The notes under the pieces: model-generated
Told to the model about the DNA's origin: nothing
Database searches by the model: none
What the model saw: the letters and a program-made list of their open reading frames with translations, nothing else
Position numbers and translations under genes: made by a program
Part shown: piece after piece, positions 18,899 to 30,763 of the stretch
Position numbering within the stretch: the first letter of the stretch is position 1
Layout of the letters: each line of letters starts with the position of its first letter
NCBI GenBank assembly: GCA_003281485.1
Contig: QCBW01000012.1
Location: 1 to 47,838 of the forward strand
Source of the DNA: Prochlorococcus sp. AG-347-J20
GTDB lineage: Bacteria > Cyanobacteriota > Cyanobacteriia > PCC-6307 > Cyanobiaceae
Length of the DNA stretch: 47,838 bases
Reading direction: 5' to 3'

Positions 18899-21730
18899 AT
18901 GCTAAAACTTTTGTTGGGAGACCCGAATACACGAAAGTTAAAGCGCTATCAACCAATAGTGGAAGAGATAAATTTTTTAGAAGAAGAAATTTCTAAACTA
19001 ACTGATGATGAGTTGAGAGGAGAAACATATAATCTTAAGTCAAAGATCTCATCAGAATTAAATACAAAAAAACAAAAGGAACTATTAGAAGAATTCCTTC
19101 CTAAAGCTTTTGCAATTGTTAGAGAGGCAAGTAAGCGTGTTCTTGATATGAGACATTTTGATGTCCAGTTAGTAGGCGGAATGGTATTACATGAGTGTCA
19201 AATTGCTGAAATGAAGACTGGAGAAGGAAAAACTCTTGTAGCAACTCTACCTTGTTATTTAAATGCTTTAACAGGGAAAGGGGTTCATGTTGTTACCGTA
19301 AATGATTATTTAGCCAGAAGAGATGCTGAGTGGATGGGACAAGTTCATCGTTTTTTAGGTTTATCTGTTGGTTTAATTCAACAAGATATGAATCCATTAG
19401 AGAGGAAGAAAAATTATGAATGTGATATAACTTATGCCACTAATTCTGAATTAGGATTTGATTATTTAAGAGATAATATGTCTACTGACATTAATGAGGT
19501 AGTGCAAAGAAAATTCAATTACTGTGTTATTGATGAGGTTGATTCAATATTAATTGATGAAGCTAGAACACCTTTAATTATTTCTGGGCAAGTTGAAAGA
19601 CCTCAAGAAAAATATCAAAAAGCCTCAGAATTATCTTTGGCATTAATCAAAGCAAAAGAATTAAGTAAAGATGGAATTGATCCAGAAGGTGATTATGAGG
19701 TTGATGAAAAGCAGAGGAGTTGTATATTAACTGATCAGGGTTTTGCTAAATGTGAAGAATATTTAGGAGTTAGCGATTTATATAATCCTCAAGATCCTTG
19801 GGCGCATTATATAACTAATGCTCTAAAGGCCAAAGAATTGTTTATTAGAGATATAAATTACATTATTAAGAACGATGAGGCTGTAATAGTTGATGAATTT
19901 ACAGGTAGGGTAATGCCAGGGAGGCGTTGGAGTGATGGACAGCATCAAGCGATTGAAGCAAAAGAGGGTCTTAAAATTCAGCCTGAAACTCAAACACTAG
20001 CATCCATTACTTATCAAAATTTTTTCCTTCTATATCCTGGTTTAGCAGGAATGACAGGAACTGCAAAAACTGAAGAGGTTGAATTTGAAAAAACTTATAA
20101 ATTAGAATCAACTGTTGTACCGACAAATCAAATCAGGAAGAGACAAGATTTGGCTGATCAAGTATTCAAGACAGAGCTTGGTAAATGGAAAGCTGTTGCG
20201 AGAGAAACTGCAGAAATTCATAAAGAGGGTAGACCTGTTTTAGTTGGAACAACAAGTGTTGAAAAAAGTGAATTATTAAGTTCACTTTTATACAATGAAA
20301 ATATCCCTCATAATTTGTTAAACGCAAAGCCAGAGAACGTTGAACGCGAGGCAGAAATTGTTGCTCAAGCAGGCAGAGCAGGAGCTGTTACTATTGCAAC
20401 TAATATGGCAGGGAGGGGAACAGATATTATTCTTGGGGGCAATAGTGATTATATGGCAAGGCTTAAATTAAAAGAGATCTTAGTTCCATTATTAGTAAAG
20501 CCAGATAATGAGCATAAGCCTCCAATTCCTAAACAAAGAAGTTCAAAAGCCAAGAGTGGCTTTTCTTCAACTGGGGTCTCAAATTCGAAAAAGAATATTT
20601 CAGATAATTCAACAAGCCTTTTCCCTTGCAAATTAGATGAAGGAATTGAAAATCAACTTTCTCTTTTATCCAAGAAACTTGTTGAAAGTTGGGGAGATAG
20701 ACAACTTTCTGTCTTGGAGCTAGACGATAGGATAGCTACAGCTGCAGAAAAAGCTCCAACTAATGATAATTTGATAAAGCTTTTAAGAGAATCCTTGTCA
20801 AAAGTAAAAGAAGAATATGAAAAAGTTTTGATTCATGAAGAACAAAAAGTAAGAGATGCTGGCGGGTTACATGTAATTGGCACTGAGAGACATGAATCAA
20901 GAAGAGTGGATAATCAACTTAGAGGTAGAGCAGGCAGACAAGGTGATCTTGGAAGTACAAGATTCTTTTTATCTTTGGAAGATAATCTATTAAGAATTTT
21001 TGGAGGCGATAGGGTAGCTAATTTAATGAATGCATTTAGGGTTGATGAAGATATGCCTATCGAGTCAGGAATGCTTACTAGGTCTTTGGAAAGTGCACAA
21101 AAGAAAGTTGAGACATATTATTACGATATAAGAAAACAAGTTTTTGAATATGATGAGGTAATGAATAATCAACGAAAAGCAGTTTACAGCGAAAGACTAA
21201 GAGTCTTGCAAGGAATTGATTTAAAGAGACAAGTAATAGGATATGGAGAAAGAACAATGAGTGAAATTGTAGAGGCATATATTAATCCTGATCTTCCTCC
21301 TGAAGAATGGAATATTGAGCAATTAATTTCTAAAGTAAAAGAATTTATATATTTATTAGATGATCTTAAAGCTGATGATATTAATTTACTATCTATAGAT
21401 GAATTAAAAAACTATCTTCAAGAGCAATTGAGAATAGCTTATGATTTAAAAGAATCACAAATTGAAAAGATTCGTCTAGGATTAATGAGAGAAGCTGAAA
21501 GATTTTTTATTTTGCAGCAAATTGATAATTTATGGCGAGAACATTTACAATCTATGGATTCCTTAAGGGAATCAGTCGGATTGCGAGGTTATGGCCAAAA
21601 AGATCCTTTAATTGAATATAAAAATGAAGGATATGACATGTTTCTGGAGATGATGACAAATATGAGGAGGAATGTTATTTATTCGATGTTTATGTTTCAA
21701 CCTAAAACTGAAACTGATGGCAAAAATTAA
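18899..21730 (+). CDS. secA: Preprotein translocase ATPase SecA
   Basis: SecA drives unfolded preproteins through SecYEG into the periplasm, and in cyanobacteria into the thylakoid lumen. The 943-residue protein has Walker A KTGEGKT at 106-112, the DEVDS Walker B near 217, the preprotein cross-linking domain, GRAGRQGD in the second helicase lobe, and the scaffold/wing domains. A roughly 110-residue Lys/Ser-rich insertion (between [11 protein letters not shown] and [11 protein letters not shown]) in the second nucleotide-binding domain is typical of cyanobacterial and plastid SecA. The zinc-binding C-terminal tail is absent. A good AAGGA ribosome-binding site (about 18886-18890) precedes the ATG. 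It is convergent with cysE, eight bases apart. Confidence 0.97.
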   Translation: MLKLLLGDPNTRKLKRYQPIVEEINFLEEEISKLTDDELRGETYNLKSKISSELNTKKQKELLEEFLPKAFAIVREASKRVLDMRHFDVQLVGGMVLHECQIAEMKTGEGKTLVATLPCYLNALTGKGVHVVTVNDYLARRDAEWMGQVHRFLGLSVGLIQQDMNPLERKKNYECDITYATNSELGFDYLRDNMSTDINEVVQRKFNYCVIDEVDSILIDEARTPLIISGQVERPQEKYQKASELSLALIKAKELSKDGIDPEGDYEVDEKQRSCILTDQGFAKCEEYLGVSDLYNPQDPWAHYITNALKAKELFIRDINYIIKNDEAVIVDEFTGRVMPGRRWSDGQHQAIEAKEGLKIQPETQTLASITYQNFFLLYPGLAGMTGTAKTEEVEFEKTYKLESTVVPTNQIRKRQDLADQVFKTELGKWKAVARETAEIHKEGRPVLVGTTSVEKSELLSSLLYNENIPHNLLNAKPENVEREAEIVAQAGRAGAVTIATNMAGRGTDIILGGNSDYMARLKLKEILVPLLVKPDNEHKPPIPKQRSSKAKSGFSSTGVSNSKKNISDNSTSLFPCKLDEGIENQLSLLSKKLVESWGDRQLSVLELDDRIATAAEKAPTNDNLIKLLRESLSKVKEEYEKVLIHEEQKVRDAGGLHVIGTERHESRRVDNQLRGRAGRQGDLGSTRFFLSLEDNLLRIFGGDRVANLMNAFRVDEDMPIESGMLTRSLESAQKKVETYYYDIRKQVFEYDEVMNNQRKAVYSERLRVLQGIDLKRQVIGYGERTMSEIVEAYINPDLPPEEWNIEQLISKVKEFIYLLDDLKADDINLLSIDELKNYLQEQLRIAYDLKESQIEKIRLGLMREAERFFILQQIDNLWREHLQSMDSLRESVGLRGYGQKDPLIEYKNEGYDMFLEMMTNMRRNVIYSMFMFQPKTETDGKN

Positions 21731-21743
21731 ATCAAGATTTAAT
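21726..21743. terminator. Palindrome containing both stop codons at the secA/cysE junction
   Basis: ATTAAATC (21726-21733) and GATTTAAT (21736-21743) are perfect inverted repeats with two bases between them; as a hairpin this allows seven pairs around a CAAG loop. The secA TAA (21728-21730) and the cysE TAA (complement of 21739-21741) lie in opposite arms. It may act as a compact bidirectional terminator. There is no long T-run. Confidence 0.35.
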
Positions 21744-22476
21744 CATCTCCAAGAAATTCAATAATTTCTTTGTCTTTAAGATTTTGTGCATCACCAAGTT
21801 TAGAAATATCAATAGATTCTGAGTTAACTATACATTGTAAAGTTTTTTGCAATTTAAGAATTTCATTTTCAAGTAAGTCAATTCTGTCCATTAAATTTTT
21901 GATAACATTTGCCTCTGCATCTGGTAAGGCTGAGTGAGCTAGAGGATTAACTTTTACCCCACTTTGATGCACTACTCTGCCAGGAACTCCAACTACAGTA
22001 CTATTACTCTCTACATTGCGAACAACTACAGAACCAGCACCTATACGTGTATTAGATCCAACTGTGATTGACCCCAATACTTTTGCACCGGCTCCAACAA
22101 CAACATTTTCCATTAAAGTTGGGTGTCTTTTCCCATGACTTTTACCGGTACCTCCTAATGTTACTCCCTGATAAAGTAGACAGTTATTTCCTATCTCAGC
22201 AGTTTCACCAATGACAACTCCCATTCCATGATCTATAAAAACCCTTTTGCCAATTTTGGCTCCTGGATGGATTTCTATGCCTGTTACTAATCTGTTGAAA
22301 TGACTTAACAAGCGGGGAACTAAGGGAATTTTTAATCGCCATAATTTGTTAGTAAATCGATGGAGAACTATGGATTGAAAGCCTGGGTAGCAAAGAAAAA
22401 TCTCAAATATACCTCTAGCAGCAGGATCTCTTTCTTTGATAATTTCTATATCTGATTTGAAAGTTCTTAAGATCAT
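21739..22476 (-). CDS. cysE: Serine O-acetyltransferase
   Basis: CysE acetylates serine with acetyl-CoA to O-acetylserine, the carbon skeleton for cysteine synthesis. The 245-residue protein has a helical N-terminal part, then a left-handed parallel beta-helix built of hexapeptide repeats from about residue 66 (GIEIHPGAKIGKRVFIDHG) to 170 (GVPGRVV), with the IDHGMGVVIGETAEIG block and the GGTGKSHGKRHPT loop. It is somewhat shorter than the Escherichia coli enzyme. The tail DRIDLLENEILKLQKTL looks like a short coiled coil. The gene starts three bases after the stop of the GntR-type regulator gene, so the two are probably co-transcribed. Confidence 0.96.
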   Translation of the reverse strand: MILRTFKSDIEIIKERDPAARGIFEIFLCYPGFQSIVLHRFTNKLWRLKIPLVPRLLSHFNRLVTGIEIHPGAKIGKRVFIDHGMGVVIGETAEIGNNCLLYQGVTLGGTGKSHGKRHPTLMENVVVGAGAKVLGSITVGSNTRIGAGSVVVRNVESNSTVVGVPGRVVHQSGVKVNPLAHSALPDAEANVIKNLMDRIDLLENEILKLQKTLQCIVNSESIDISKLGDAQNLKDKEIIEFLGDD

Positions 22477-22479
22477 GTT

Positions 22480-23466
22480 TTAATTTATTACTCCAATTTC
22501 TTTTTTTAATTGATTTATTGTTTCGATACTTAAATAATTTTTAGCACATATTATTTGAGGTAATCTCATAAGTTGAGACCTATTTTTTAATAAAGTATTT
22601 TCTACGACTGATAAACTTGGTCCATCGCATACTATATGGCTTGAAGCTTTTAAAAGTGATAGTAATCTGCTGCTGTTATCTGAGATTGCTGTCATAAGAA
22701 TTAATTCACTACCGCGCATGCTGTGTATGATAACTTCCGCCGCTCTTAATAAACCAGAACTTATACTTACTATACCTACACAACTTCCTGAAGTTAATTC
22801 TTTAAGGATTTTTAATTCCTTCTGAAAGTCGCTCAAGTCAACTGCAATAGCTCGAACCCCATGTTGTTTAGCAACTTTTTCTAAAGGTTGTAAAAAATAT
22901 CTACTTGTGACAATAGTACCATTTTCTGAATTACTCATTACTTTTTCAAGTTCTTCCATAGGCACAACTTCTACTGGCACATTAATTTTTGGGGAGAGGT
23001 CTTCTGCTATAAGCATAGATGCCCCTATATCTTCTCTGGGAGTACTAACTATAATTCTTGCTCCGCATTTAATACGCCAATCAATTTCGTTGGTTAATAT
23101 TTCTCTTGTTTCTTGTAAGGAACAGCCTAGATTTATAAATTTATCAATAGCTTTCTTTGCCTCTTGATCTGGGGGTTTACTTATTTTGTTATTAGAGAAA
23201 AATGATTTTTTAAATTCTCTTTTGTTGACATTATCTCTTACATAAATACCCGATCCAGCTATTGCTTCTACAACCCCATCAATTTCGAGTTGCCTGTAAA
23301 CTTTGCTTATAGTATTGCGATGAAGGCCAGTTTGCATTGCAAGTTGCCTAGTGCTGGGCAGCCGATGACCCGGAGGATAATGTCTTGCTGCTATTGCAAA
23401 GCAAATTTGGTTATATAGTTGTGTCGATGCAGGTATATCACTTTCTTGTTGAATATGAAATCTCAC
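22480..23466 (-). CDS. GntR-family transcriptional regulator
   Basis: The 328-residue protein begins (GTG at 23464-23466) with a GntR winged helix-turn-helix at about 8-78. IPASTQLYNQICFAIAARHYPPGHRLPSTRQLA is followed by the recognition helix GLHRNTISKVYRQLEIDGVV and the wing GSGIYV. The roughly 220-residue C-terminal part does not look like the FadR, UTRA or aminotransferase domains usual in this family. It reads as alternating strands and helices (for instance GARIIVSTPREDIGASMLIAEDL, GSCVGIVSISSGLLRAAEVI), perhaps an alpha/beta ligand-binding fold. The ligand and targets are unknown. It is immediately upstream of cysE and downstream of infC on the same strand. A role in sulfur or serine metabolism is only a guess from position. 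Confidence 0.85.
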   Translation of the reverse strand: MRFHIQQESDIPASTQLYNQICFAIAARHYPPGHRLPSTRQLAMQTGLHRNTISKVYRQLEIDGVVEAIAGSGIYVRDNVNKREFKKSFFSNNKISKPPDQEAKKAIDKFINLGCSLQETREILTNEIDWRIKCGARIIVSTPREDIGASMLIAEDLSPKINVPVEVVPMEELEKVMSNSENGTIVTSRYFLQPLEKVAKQHGVRAIAVDLSDFQKELKILKELTSGSCVGIVSISSGLLRAAEVIIHSMRGSELILMTAISDNSSRLLSLLKASSHIVCDGPSLSVVENTLLKNRSQLMRLPQIICAKNYLSIETINQLKKEIGVIN

Positions 23467-23543
23467 TTTAGAAAAATCCCTAATTCTTAATTTTTATCAG
23501 TAGTGACACTTTAACATTTGTCATAGTTTTTCGATAATAAATT

Positions 23544-24116
23544 TTACTCTTCATCCTTTTTTATTAGAGGAGTTTTTCTAGGGCTTAAAAACATTATCAT
23601 GTTTCTCCCTTCTCTTTTGGGTTTTTGTTGTACCTCTGATTGCTCTTCTAAATCACTAGCCATCTTTAAAAGAAGTGTTTCGGCTAGATTTGAGTGTTGA
23701 ATTTCTCTACCCCTAAAAATTACAGTGCACTTTACTTTATCGCCGGATTTTAAGAATTTAGTAGCTTGACCAATTCGGACATCATAATCATGTTTATCAA
23801 TTTTGTACCTCATTTTTACCTCTTTAACTTCTGTTTGGTGCGATTTTTTTCTTGCTTCTTTTGCTTTCTTCTCTTGTTCAAATTTATATTTTCCATAGTC
23901 CATGATTCGACAAACAGGAGGGTTAGCTTTTTCGCTTACTAAAACTAAATCCAGTTCTCTCTCAGAGGCTATTTCTAATGCTTTCAATCTATCTATAACA
24001 CCTAATTGCTTCCCATCTGAATCAACAACTCTCAATTGAGGATATTTTATTCTTTCATTAATATTTGGGAGCTCTCTAACAGGAGCTCTTCGGTCAAAGC
24101 GTGGACGTGGTGGCAT
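23544..24116 (-). CDS. infC: Translation initiation factor IF-3
   Basis: IF-3 binds the 30S subunit, prevents premature 50S joining and checks start-codon and initiator-tRNA pairing. The 190-residue protein has the N-domain with [22 protein letters not shown] and the linker/C-domain with [20 protein letters not shown] and the [12 protein letters not shown] motif. The start is an ordinary ATG (24114-24116), not the AUU known for autoregulation in Escherichia coli infC. A basic tail [10 protein letters not shown] ends the C-domain. miaA lies 53 bases upstream on the same strand. No ribosomal protein genes (rpmI, rplT) follow. Confidence 0.97.
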   Translation of the reverse strand: MPPRPRFDRRAPVRELPNINERIKYPQLRVVDSDGKQLGVIDRLKALEIASERELDLVLVSEKANPPVCRIMDYGKYKFEQEKKAKEARKKSHQTEVKEVKMRYKIDKHDYDVRIGQATKFLKSGDKVKCTVIFRGREIQHSNLAETLLLKMASDLEEQSEVQQKPKREGRNMIMFLSPRKTPLIKKDEE

Positions 24117-24169
24117 TCAGTTGAGTTTAGAAATTGATTAGATGATGAACAAATCTACTATTTATAAAT

Positions 24170-25069
24170 TTATCCTAAAAAGGACTCTATTTTAATTATT
24201 GCATCTTTTAGAAGGTTTTTGTTATTAAGCCAAATAGGGTTATTTTTATTACGAAACCATGTTTTTTGTCTTTTGGCAAATTGGATCGTTTTTGTGGCAG
24301 TTAACTCAATCGCCTTATCAATAGTTAAATTTCTTTTTAAAACATCCTTAGCTTCTCGGTAACCAATAGTTTCTAACATCGGCAAATCAGACCCATATTT
24401 AGCCATAAGAGATTTTGTCTCATCAATAATTCCAGATAAAAACATGTTTTTTGTTCTTTGTAAAATTCTTTCCTTCAAATTATCTCTATCTAATCCAAGT
24501 TCAAGTATTTTCCATTTAGGAGGCTTTTGAATTTTTTGAGCTGACAAAGGTTTACCTGTTACGTAAAAGACTTCTAGAGCTCTTATTGTTCTTATTTGAT
24601 CAGCAAAATTGATTATTTTGGTCGATATTGGATCACAATTTTTTAAAAGCTCCCAACATTCTCTCTGCCCAAGTTCTGTTAATTGGTTTCTTAAATTATT
24701 TTGCGGAGGAACATCTGGCACGAAAAGCCCTTTTGTGATTGAGTTCATATACAAGCCACTCCCTCCAACAAGAAAAGGTATATTATTTTTACTAAGTTCT
24801 TTTTTTATTGATTTTTGAGCAATATCTTGAAATTGTTTTACATTCATGTGATTTATAGGTTCTTCAATATCTACTAAAAAATGCTTTATTTTTTTTAGTT
24901 GATTAATAGATGGTTTGGCAGTTCCAATATTCATATGCTTATAAATTTGTCTTGAATCAATATTATGTATACGAGTTTTAAAATATTCCGCAATTTCAAT
25001 AGCTAATTCTGTTTTGCCACTTGCCGTGGCTCCAATTAAAACTATTACATTAGGTTGATGAGAAGACAT
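24170..25069 (-). CDS. miaA: tRNA dimethylallyltransferase
   Basis: MiaA transfers a dimethylallyl group from DMAPP to N6 of adenosine 37 in tRNAs that read codons beginning with U. The 299-residue protein shows the P-loop GATASGKT at 13-20, the [16 protein letters not shown] block at about 38-53, [14 protein letters not shown] near 101-114, and the family's C-terminal KRQKTWFRN motif close to residue 270. All are diagnostic. It is the first gene of a minus-strand cluster miaA-infC-GntR regulator-cysE and is divergent from gyrB across a 152-base gap. The start is the ATG at 25067-25069. Confidence 0.97.
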   Translation of the reverse strand: MSSHQPNVIVLIGATASGKTELAIEIAEYFKTRIHNIDSRQIYKHMNIGTAKPSINQLKKIKHFLVDIEEPINHMNVKQFQDIAQKSIKKELSKNNIPFLVGGSGLYMNSITKGLFVPDVPPQNNLRNQLTELGQRECWELLKNCDPISTKIINFADQIRTIRALEVFYVTGKPLSAQKIQKPPKWKILELGLDRDNLKERILQRTKNMFLSGIIDETKSLMAKYGSDLPMLETIGYREAKDVLKRNLTIDKAIELTATKTIQFAKRQKTWFRNKNNPIWLNNKNLLKDAIIKIESFLG

Positions 25070-25221
25070 ACCAATTTTGGAATTAAAATTTAATGGCTAT
25101 ATAATTAAAGTAATTAAATTTTTCATAGACTTCGAGCCTTTCTTTTATAGCAGTGGTAAGTTTAATGAAAGAACTTTTAAAAATAACATTTTTAAGAGTT
25201 TAATATTTTTTTTTATATTAA

Positions 25222-27515
<2,294 letters not shown>

Positions 27516-27518
27516 ATT

Positions 27519-27887
27519 TTGGATATTTACTCAATTAGTTTTGTCTTATTTGGCAGTGCGATTGGATTATTACTAAGGATGTTAATACAAAACAATTTAA
27601 AAATTAACATAGGATTTAATATCCGAAATATTTCAATAGTGAATTTTATAGCATCTTTTTTTTTAGGAATTTTAGTAGCATTAAATTTCACAAATAACAA
27701 AATCTTATTTTTATTTTATACGGGTTTTTTAGGCTGCTTTAGTACATTTTCTTCTTTTATATACCAATTATTTGTTTTATTTCAAAAGAGAAAATACTTG
27801 CTTTTATTTTTTCACTATATTGAAGTAATAATAATTGCTTTTCTTTGCTTTTATGTAGGTTTTTATTTGATAAGGCTTATTAATTGA
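27519..27887 (+). CDS. crcB: Fluoride channel subunit CrcB/FluC, first copy
   Basis: CrcB/FluC proteins export fluoride through dual-topology dimers. The 122-residue protein has four transmembrane helices, a GxxxR at 16-20 (GLLLR) in helix 1, the conserved Asn42 in VNFIASFFLG, and the diagnostic GFLGCFSTFSSF at 69-80, which contains the phenylalanine box and the central sodium site. The start is a TTG at 27519, since no ATG lies nearby. The reading frame begins four bases after the upstream stop and ends by overlapping the second crcB (TTGA). Tandem copies suggest a heterodimer, as shown for other organisms with paired genes. Confidence 0.88.
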   Translation: MDIYSISFVLFGSAIGLLLRMLIQNNLKINIGFNIRNISIVNFIASFFLGILVALNFTNNKILFLFYTGFLGCFSTFSSFIYQLFVLFQKRKYLLLFFHYIEVIIIAFLCFYVGFYLIRLIN

Positions 27888-28213
27888 AAATAAAATATTT
27901 AATTTATATTCTTCTAACGTGTTTTGTAGCTCTTTTTTTAAGAATTGCTATAAATAATAATCTAATTGTGTCAATAATTGGATCATTTTTTTTTGGGTGT
28001 GTAATTTCAAAAAGATTAAATTTTGCAAAAAAAGAAATTTTATTAAGTGGTTTTTTTTCATGTTTTACATCTTTTAGCGGATATATTTATTTTTTGTACA
28101 AAATTTTTAATGAAGAAGGCTTCCTAAATGTTATATTTTGGCTAAATTTTATTACAATTTTAAATCTATTTACAATGTATTTTGGGTTTTGGATAAGTAG
28201 AAAAATTACTTAG
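27884..28213 (+). CDS. crcB: Fluoride channel subunit CrcB/FluC, second copy, divergent
   Basis: The 109-residue protein is a shorter CrcB homologue, with about four hydrophobic segments, the arginine of helix 1 at residue 20, and GFFSCFTSFSGY at 56-67 matching the family's phenylalanine motif. The position equivalent to the conserved helix 2 asparagine is Ser30 (VSIIGSFFFG) and the glycine before the threonine/serine pair is also changed. It starts at a TTG (27884) that overlaps the stop of the first copy. It is most likely the partner subunit of a heterodimer in which one pore is altered. Inference rests on family knowledge; no activity can be read from sequence. Confidence 0.8.
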   Translation: MKIKYLIYILLTCFVALFLRIAINNNLIVSIIGSFFFGCVISKRLNFAKKEILLSGFFSCFTSFSGYIYFLYKIFNEEGFLNVIFWLNFITILNLFTMYFGFWISRKIT

Positions 28214-28256
28214 ATTTCATATAATAGTGTTGTTACTTTGAAAAGGAATTATATAA

Positions 28257-29663
28257 ATGCATGAAAATAATCTTGAAGCGGTTACATCTTTATCTTCAGA
28301 TTTTAATAACCGCGAAAATATTACTATTAAACTTGAAGAATTGCTCGTAGCAGGTAATTACGATGAGGCAAAATTACTATTAGAACCTTCCCAACCTGTT
28401 GATATTGCAGATGCTATTGGAAGCCTTCCTTTAATATTGCAGGCATTGGCATTTCGATTATTAAAAAAAAATGAGGCAATTGAGGTTTATGAATATTTAG
28501 ATCCAATAGTGCAACAAACTTTATTAGACAGACTTCGTTCCGGAGAAGTCTTAGAAATTGTTGAGAAGATGTCTCCTGATGATAGAGTCCAACTCTTTGA
28601 TGAATTACCTGCAAAAGTTGTACGAAAATTTTTGTCTGCTCTAAGTCCTGGTGAAAGGAAAGTAACAGCTGAATTACTTGGATATGAACCTGAAACTGCT
28701 GGACGATTAATGACTACTGAATTTATTGATCTAAAAGAGATGCAGACAGCATCTGAGGCATTATCTTTAGTTAGAAAAAGGGCTCCATTTACAGAAACTA
28801 TTTATAGTTTATATGTTACTGATAAAGAGAGACATTTAACTGGTATTCTCTCTTTGAGAGATTTAGTAACTGCTGATCCTTCTAAGCCAATAGGAGATGT
28901 AATGACAAAAGATGTCGTCAATATTTCTACTAATACTAATCAAGAAGAGGTTGCACGAGCAATACAAAGATATGATTTTCTGGCGCTTCCAGTTGTTGAT
29001 AAAGAAAAACGACTTGTTGGTATAGTAACTGTAGACGACTTAATTGATGTCATTGAGCAAGAGGCGACGAGAGATATTTATGCAGCCGGGGCAGTTCAAC
29101 CTGGAGATGAAGATGATTATTTTCAAAGTAGTTTATTTACAATAGCTCGAAGGAGAATTCTATGGTTGTTAATTTTAGTTTTGGCTAATGGTTTGACGAC
29201 AAAAGTTATAGCAATGAATGATCAAATACTAAAAGAAATAGTTTTACTTGCTGCATTTATTCCTCTTCTTATAGGTACAGGAGGTAATGTTGGAGCTCAA
29301 AGTTCAACCGTAGTTATTAGAGGTTTAAGTACTCAAAAATTAAAATCTATAGGTGCTATAAAAACAGTATTGAAGGAGGCTATAACTGGAGCTCTTTTAG
29401 GGGTTTTGATGATGCTTGTTGTATTTCCTTTTGCGTGGTGGCAAGGTGAAGGTCCTTTAATTGCTTCTGCTGTGGGAATAAGTTTAATTTCTATTACTAC
29501 TCTAGCTGCCACAACTGGTGCCATTCTGCCTTTGTTGTTTGACAGAATGAGATTGGACCCAGCTTTAATGTCCTCCCCTTTCATAACAACTGTTACTGAT
29601 ATTGCAGGCGTATTTATTTACTTAAGTACTGCAAAATGGTTATTAAGCTCTCAATTGGTTTAA
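28257..29663 (+). CDS. mgtE: Magnesium transporter MgtE
   Basis: MgtE is a homodimeric Mg2+ channel gated by intracellular Mg2+ bound between its cytosolic domains. The 468-residue protein has the N-domain of superhelical repeats (about 20-150, including MSPDDRVQLFDELP and LGYEPETAGRLMTTEF), two CBS domains (about 155-270), the connecting helix, and five transmembrane helices beginning near residue 300. The GTGGNVGAQSS filter segment lies at 341-350. A strong AAGGA ribosome-binding site lies nine bases before the ATG. It is 43 bases downstream of the crcB pair, so an ion-homeostasis cluster is apparent. No M-box or other Mg2+ riboswitch can be fitted in that 43-base gap. Confidence 0.96.
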   Translation: MHENNLEAVTSLSSDFNNRENITIKLEELLVAGNYDEAKLLLEPSQPVDIADAIGSLPLILQALAFRLLKKNEAIEVYEYLDPIVQQTLLDRLRSGEVLEIVEKMSPDDRVQLFDELPAKVVRKFLSALSPGERKVTAELLGYEPETAGRLMTTEFIDLKEMQTASEALSLVRKRAPFTETIYSLYVTDKERHLTGILSLRDLVTADPSKPIGDVMTKDVVNISTNTNQEEVARAIQRYDFLALPVVDKEKRLVGIVTVDDLIDVIEQEATRDIYAAGAVQPGDEDDYFQSSLFTIARRRILWLLILVLANGLTTKVIAMNDQILKEIVLLAAFIPLLIGTGGNVGAQSSTVVIRGLSTQKLKSIGAIKTVLKEAITGALLGVLMMLVVFPFAWWQGEGPLIASAVGISLISITTLAATTGAILPLLFDRMRLDPALMSSPFITTVTDIAGVFIYLSTAKWLLSSQLV

Positions 29664-29716
29664 ATCTAATAGGTATTTATTCTCATTTTTGTAAAAATGT
29701 GGATTATTTTGTTTAA

Positions 29717-29747
29717 CTTTACATTTCTTAATGGTATTGTTTACAAA
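29717..29747 (+). promoter_or_regulatory. Two HLR1-like half-sites upstream of the group 2 sigma factor
   Basis: TTTACATT (29718-29725) and TTTACAAA (29740-29747) each match the half-site (G/T)TTACA(T/A)(T/A) of the high-light regulatory element bound by RpaB in cyanobacteria. They are 22 bases apart rather than the standard ten, so this is not a canonical HLR1. The second lies 15 bases before the ATG. Whether RpaB, encoded at 38284-39030, binds here is untested. Confidence 0.25.
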
Positions 29748-29761
29748 ACGCATTCAACTTT

Positions 29762-30763
29762 ATGTCTTCTGAAACATTAAATGAGAATAAATTGGCAACA
29801 ATATCAAGTTTAAAGGCTAGTAACGATGTTGACCTTGTTAGGTCTTACTTAAGAGATATTGGTAGAGTTCCACTTTTATCGCATGAACAAGAAATTACTT
29901 TAGGCAGGCAAGTACAAGAATACATGCAAGTTGAAAGAGCAGAATTGGAAATTATTGAATTAACGGGAGATAAGCCAAGTACTGAAGAATTATCCAATAA
30001 ACTGAATCTATCTACTACTACAATTAAAAAGAGGTTAAGAGCTGGACAGAGGGCTAAAGAAAGAATGGTTGCAGCAAACTTAAGATTAGTAGTAAGTGTT
30101 GCTAAAAAATATACCAAAAGAAATATGGAATTATTGGATTTAATACAAGAGGGTACTATTGGACTGGTAAGAGGAGTAGAAAAATTTGATCCAGCAAGAG
30201 GTTATAAGTTTTCAACCTACGCTTACTGGTGGATTAGACAGGGTATCACAAGAGCAATAGCTGAAAAAAGCAGGGCGATAAGGCTACCAATTCATATAAC
30301 TGAAATGTTAAATAAGTTAAAAAAAGGTCAAAGAGAGTTAAGTCAAGAAATGTCTAGAACTCCCACCGTAAGTGAACTTGCTAAATATGTAGAACTTCCT
30401 GAGGAAGATGTTAAAGATTTAATGTGTAAAGCTGGTCAGCCAGTAAGTCTTGAAACAAAAGTTGGAGATGGTGAAGATACTGTTTTGTTAGACTTGCTTG
30501 CAGGAGGTGAGGATTTGCCTGATGAGCAAATAGAAATGGATTGCATGAGAGGTGATCTTCATTCTCTTTTGCATCAATTACCAGATTTGCAGTGCAGAGT
30601 TTTAAGAATGAGATATGGAATGGATGGTGACGAGCCAATGTCTCTAACTGGTATTGGTAGAGTGCTTGGTATAAGTAGAGATCGAGTAAGAAACTTAGAG
30701 AGAGACGGATTAAGGGGCTTGAGAAGACTTAGTGATAATGTAGAAGCTTATTTTATTTCTTGA
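29762..30763 (+). CDS. Group 2 (alternative, sigma-70 type) RNA polymerase sigma factor
   Basis: The 333-residue protein is a sigma-70 family member without region 1.1. Region 1.2 begins DLVRSYLRDIGRVPLLSHEQE (24-44). Region 2 runs from about 102 to 172, with the -10-recognising helix ARGYKFSTYAYWWIRQGITRAI. Region 3 is about 175-255 and region 4 about 270-325, with ISRDRVRNLERDGLRGLRRL as the -35 helix. Close similarity to SigA in regions 2.4 and 4.2, with the missing first domain, marks it as a cyanobacterial group 2 factor. Such factors adjust transcription to light and nutrients and are non-essential. Which paralogue it is cannot be decided. Its end overlaps the convergent hydrolase by 16 bases. 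Confidence 0.93.
   Translation: MSSETLNENKLATISSLKASNDVDLVRSYLRDIGRVPLLSHEQEITLGRQVQEYMQVERAELEIIELTGDKPSTEELSNKLNLSTTTIKKRLRAGQRAKERMVAANLRLVVSVAKKYTKRNMELLDLIQEGTIGLVRGVEKFDPARGYKFSTYAYWWIRQGITRAIAEKSRAIRLPIHITEMLNKLKKGQRELSQEMSRTPTVSELAKYVELPEEDVKDLMCKAGQPVSLETKVGDGEDTVLLDLLAGGEDLPDEQIEMDCMRGDLHSLLHQLPDLQCRVLRMRYGMDGDEPMSLTGIGRVLGISRDRVRNLERDGLRGLRRLSDNVEAYFIS

Noticed and set aside
28214..28256. Possible Mg2+ or fluoride riboswitch between the crcB pair and mgtE, or before the first crcB
   Set aside because: The gaps are only 43 and 3 bases, too short for either aptamer, and the conserved cores are absent.
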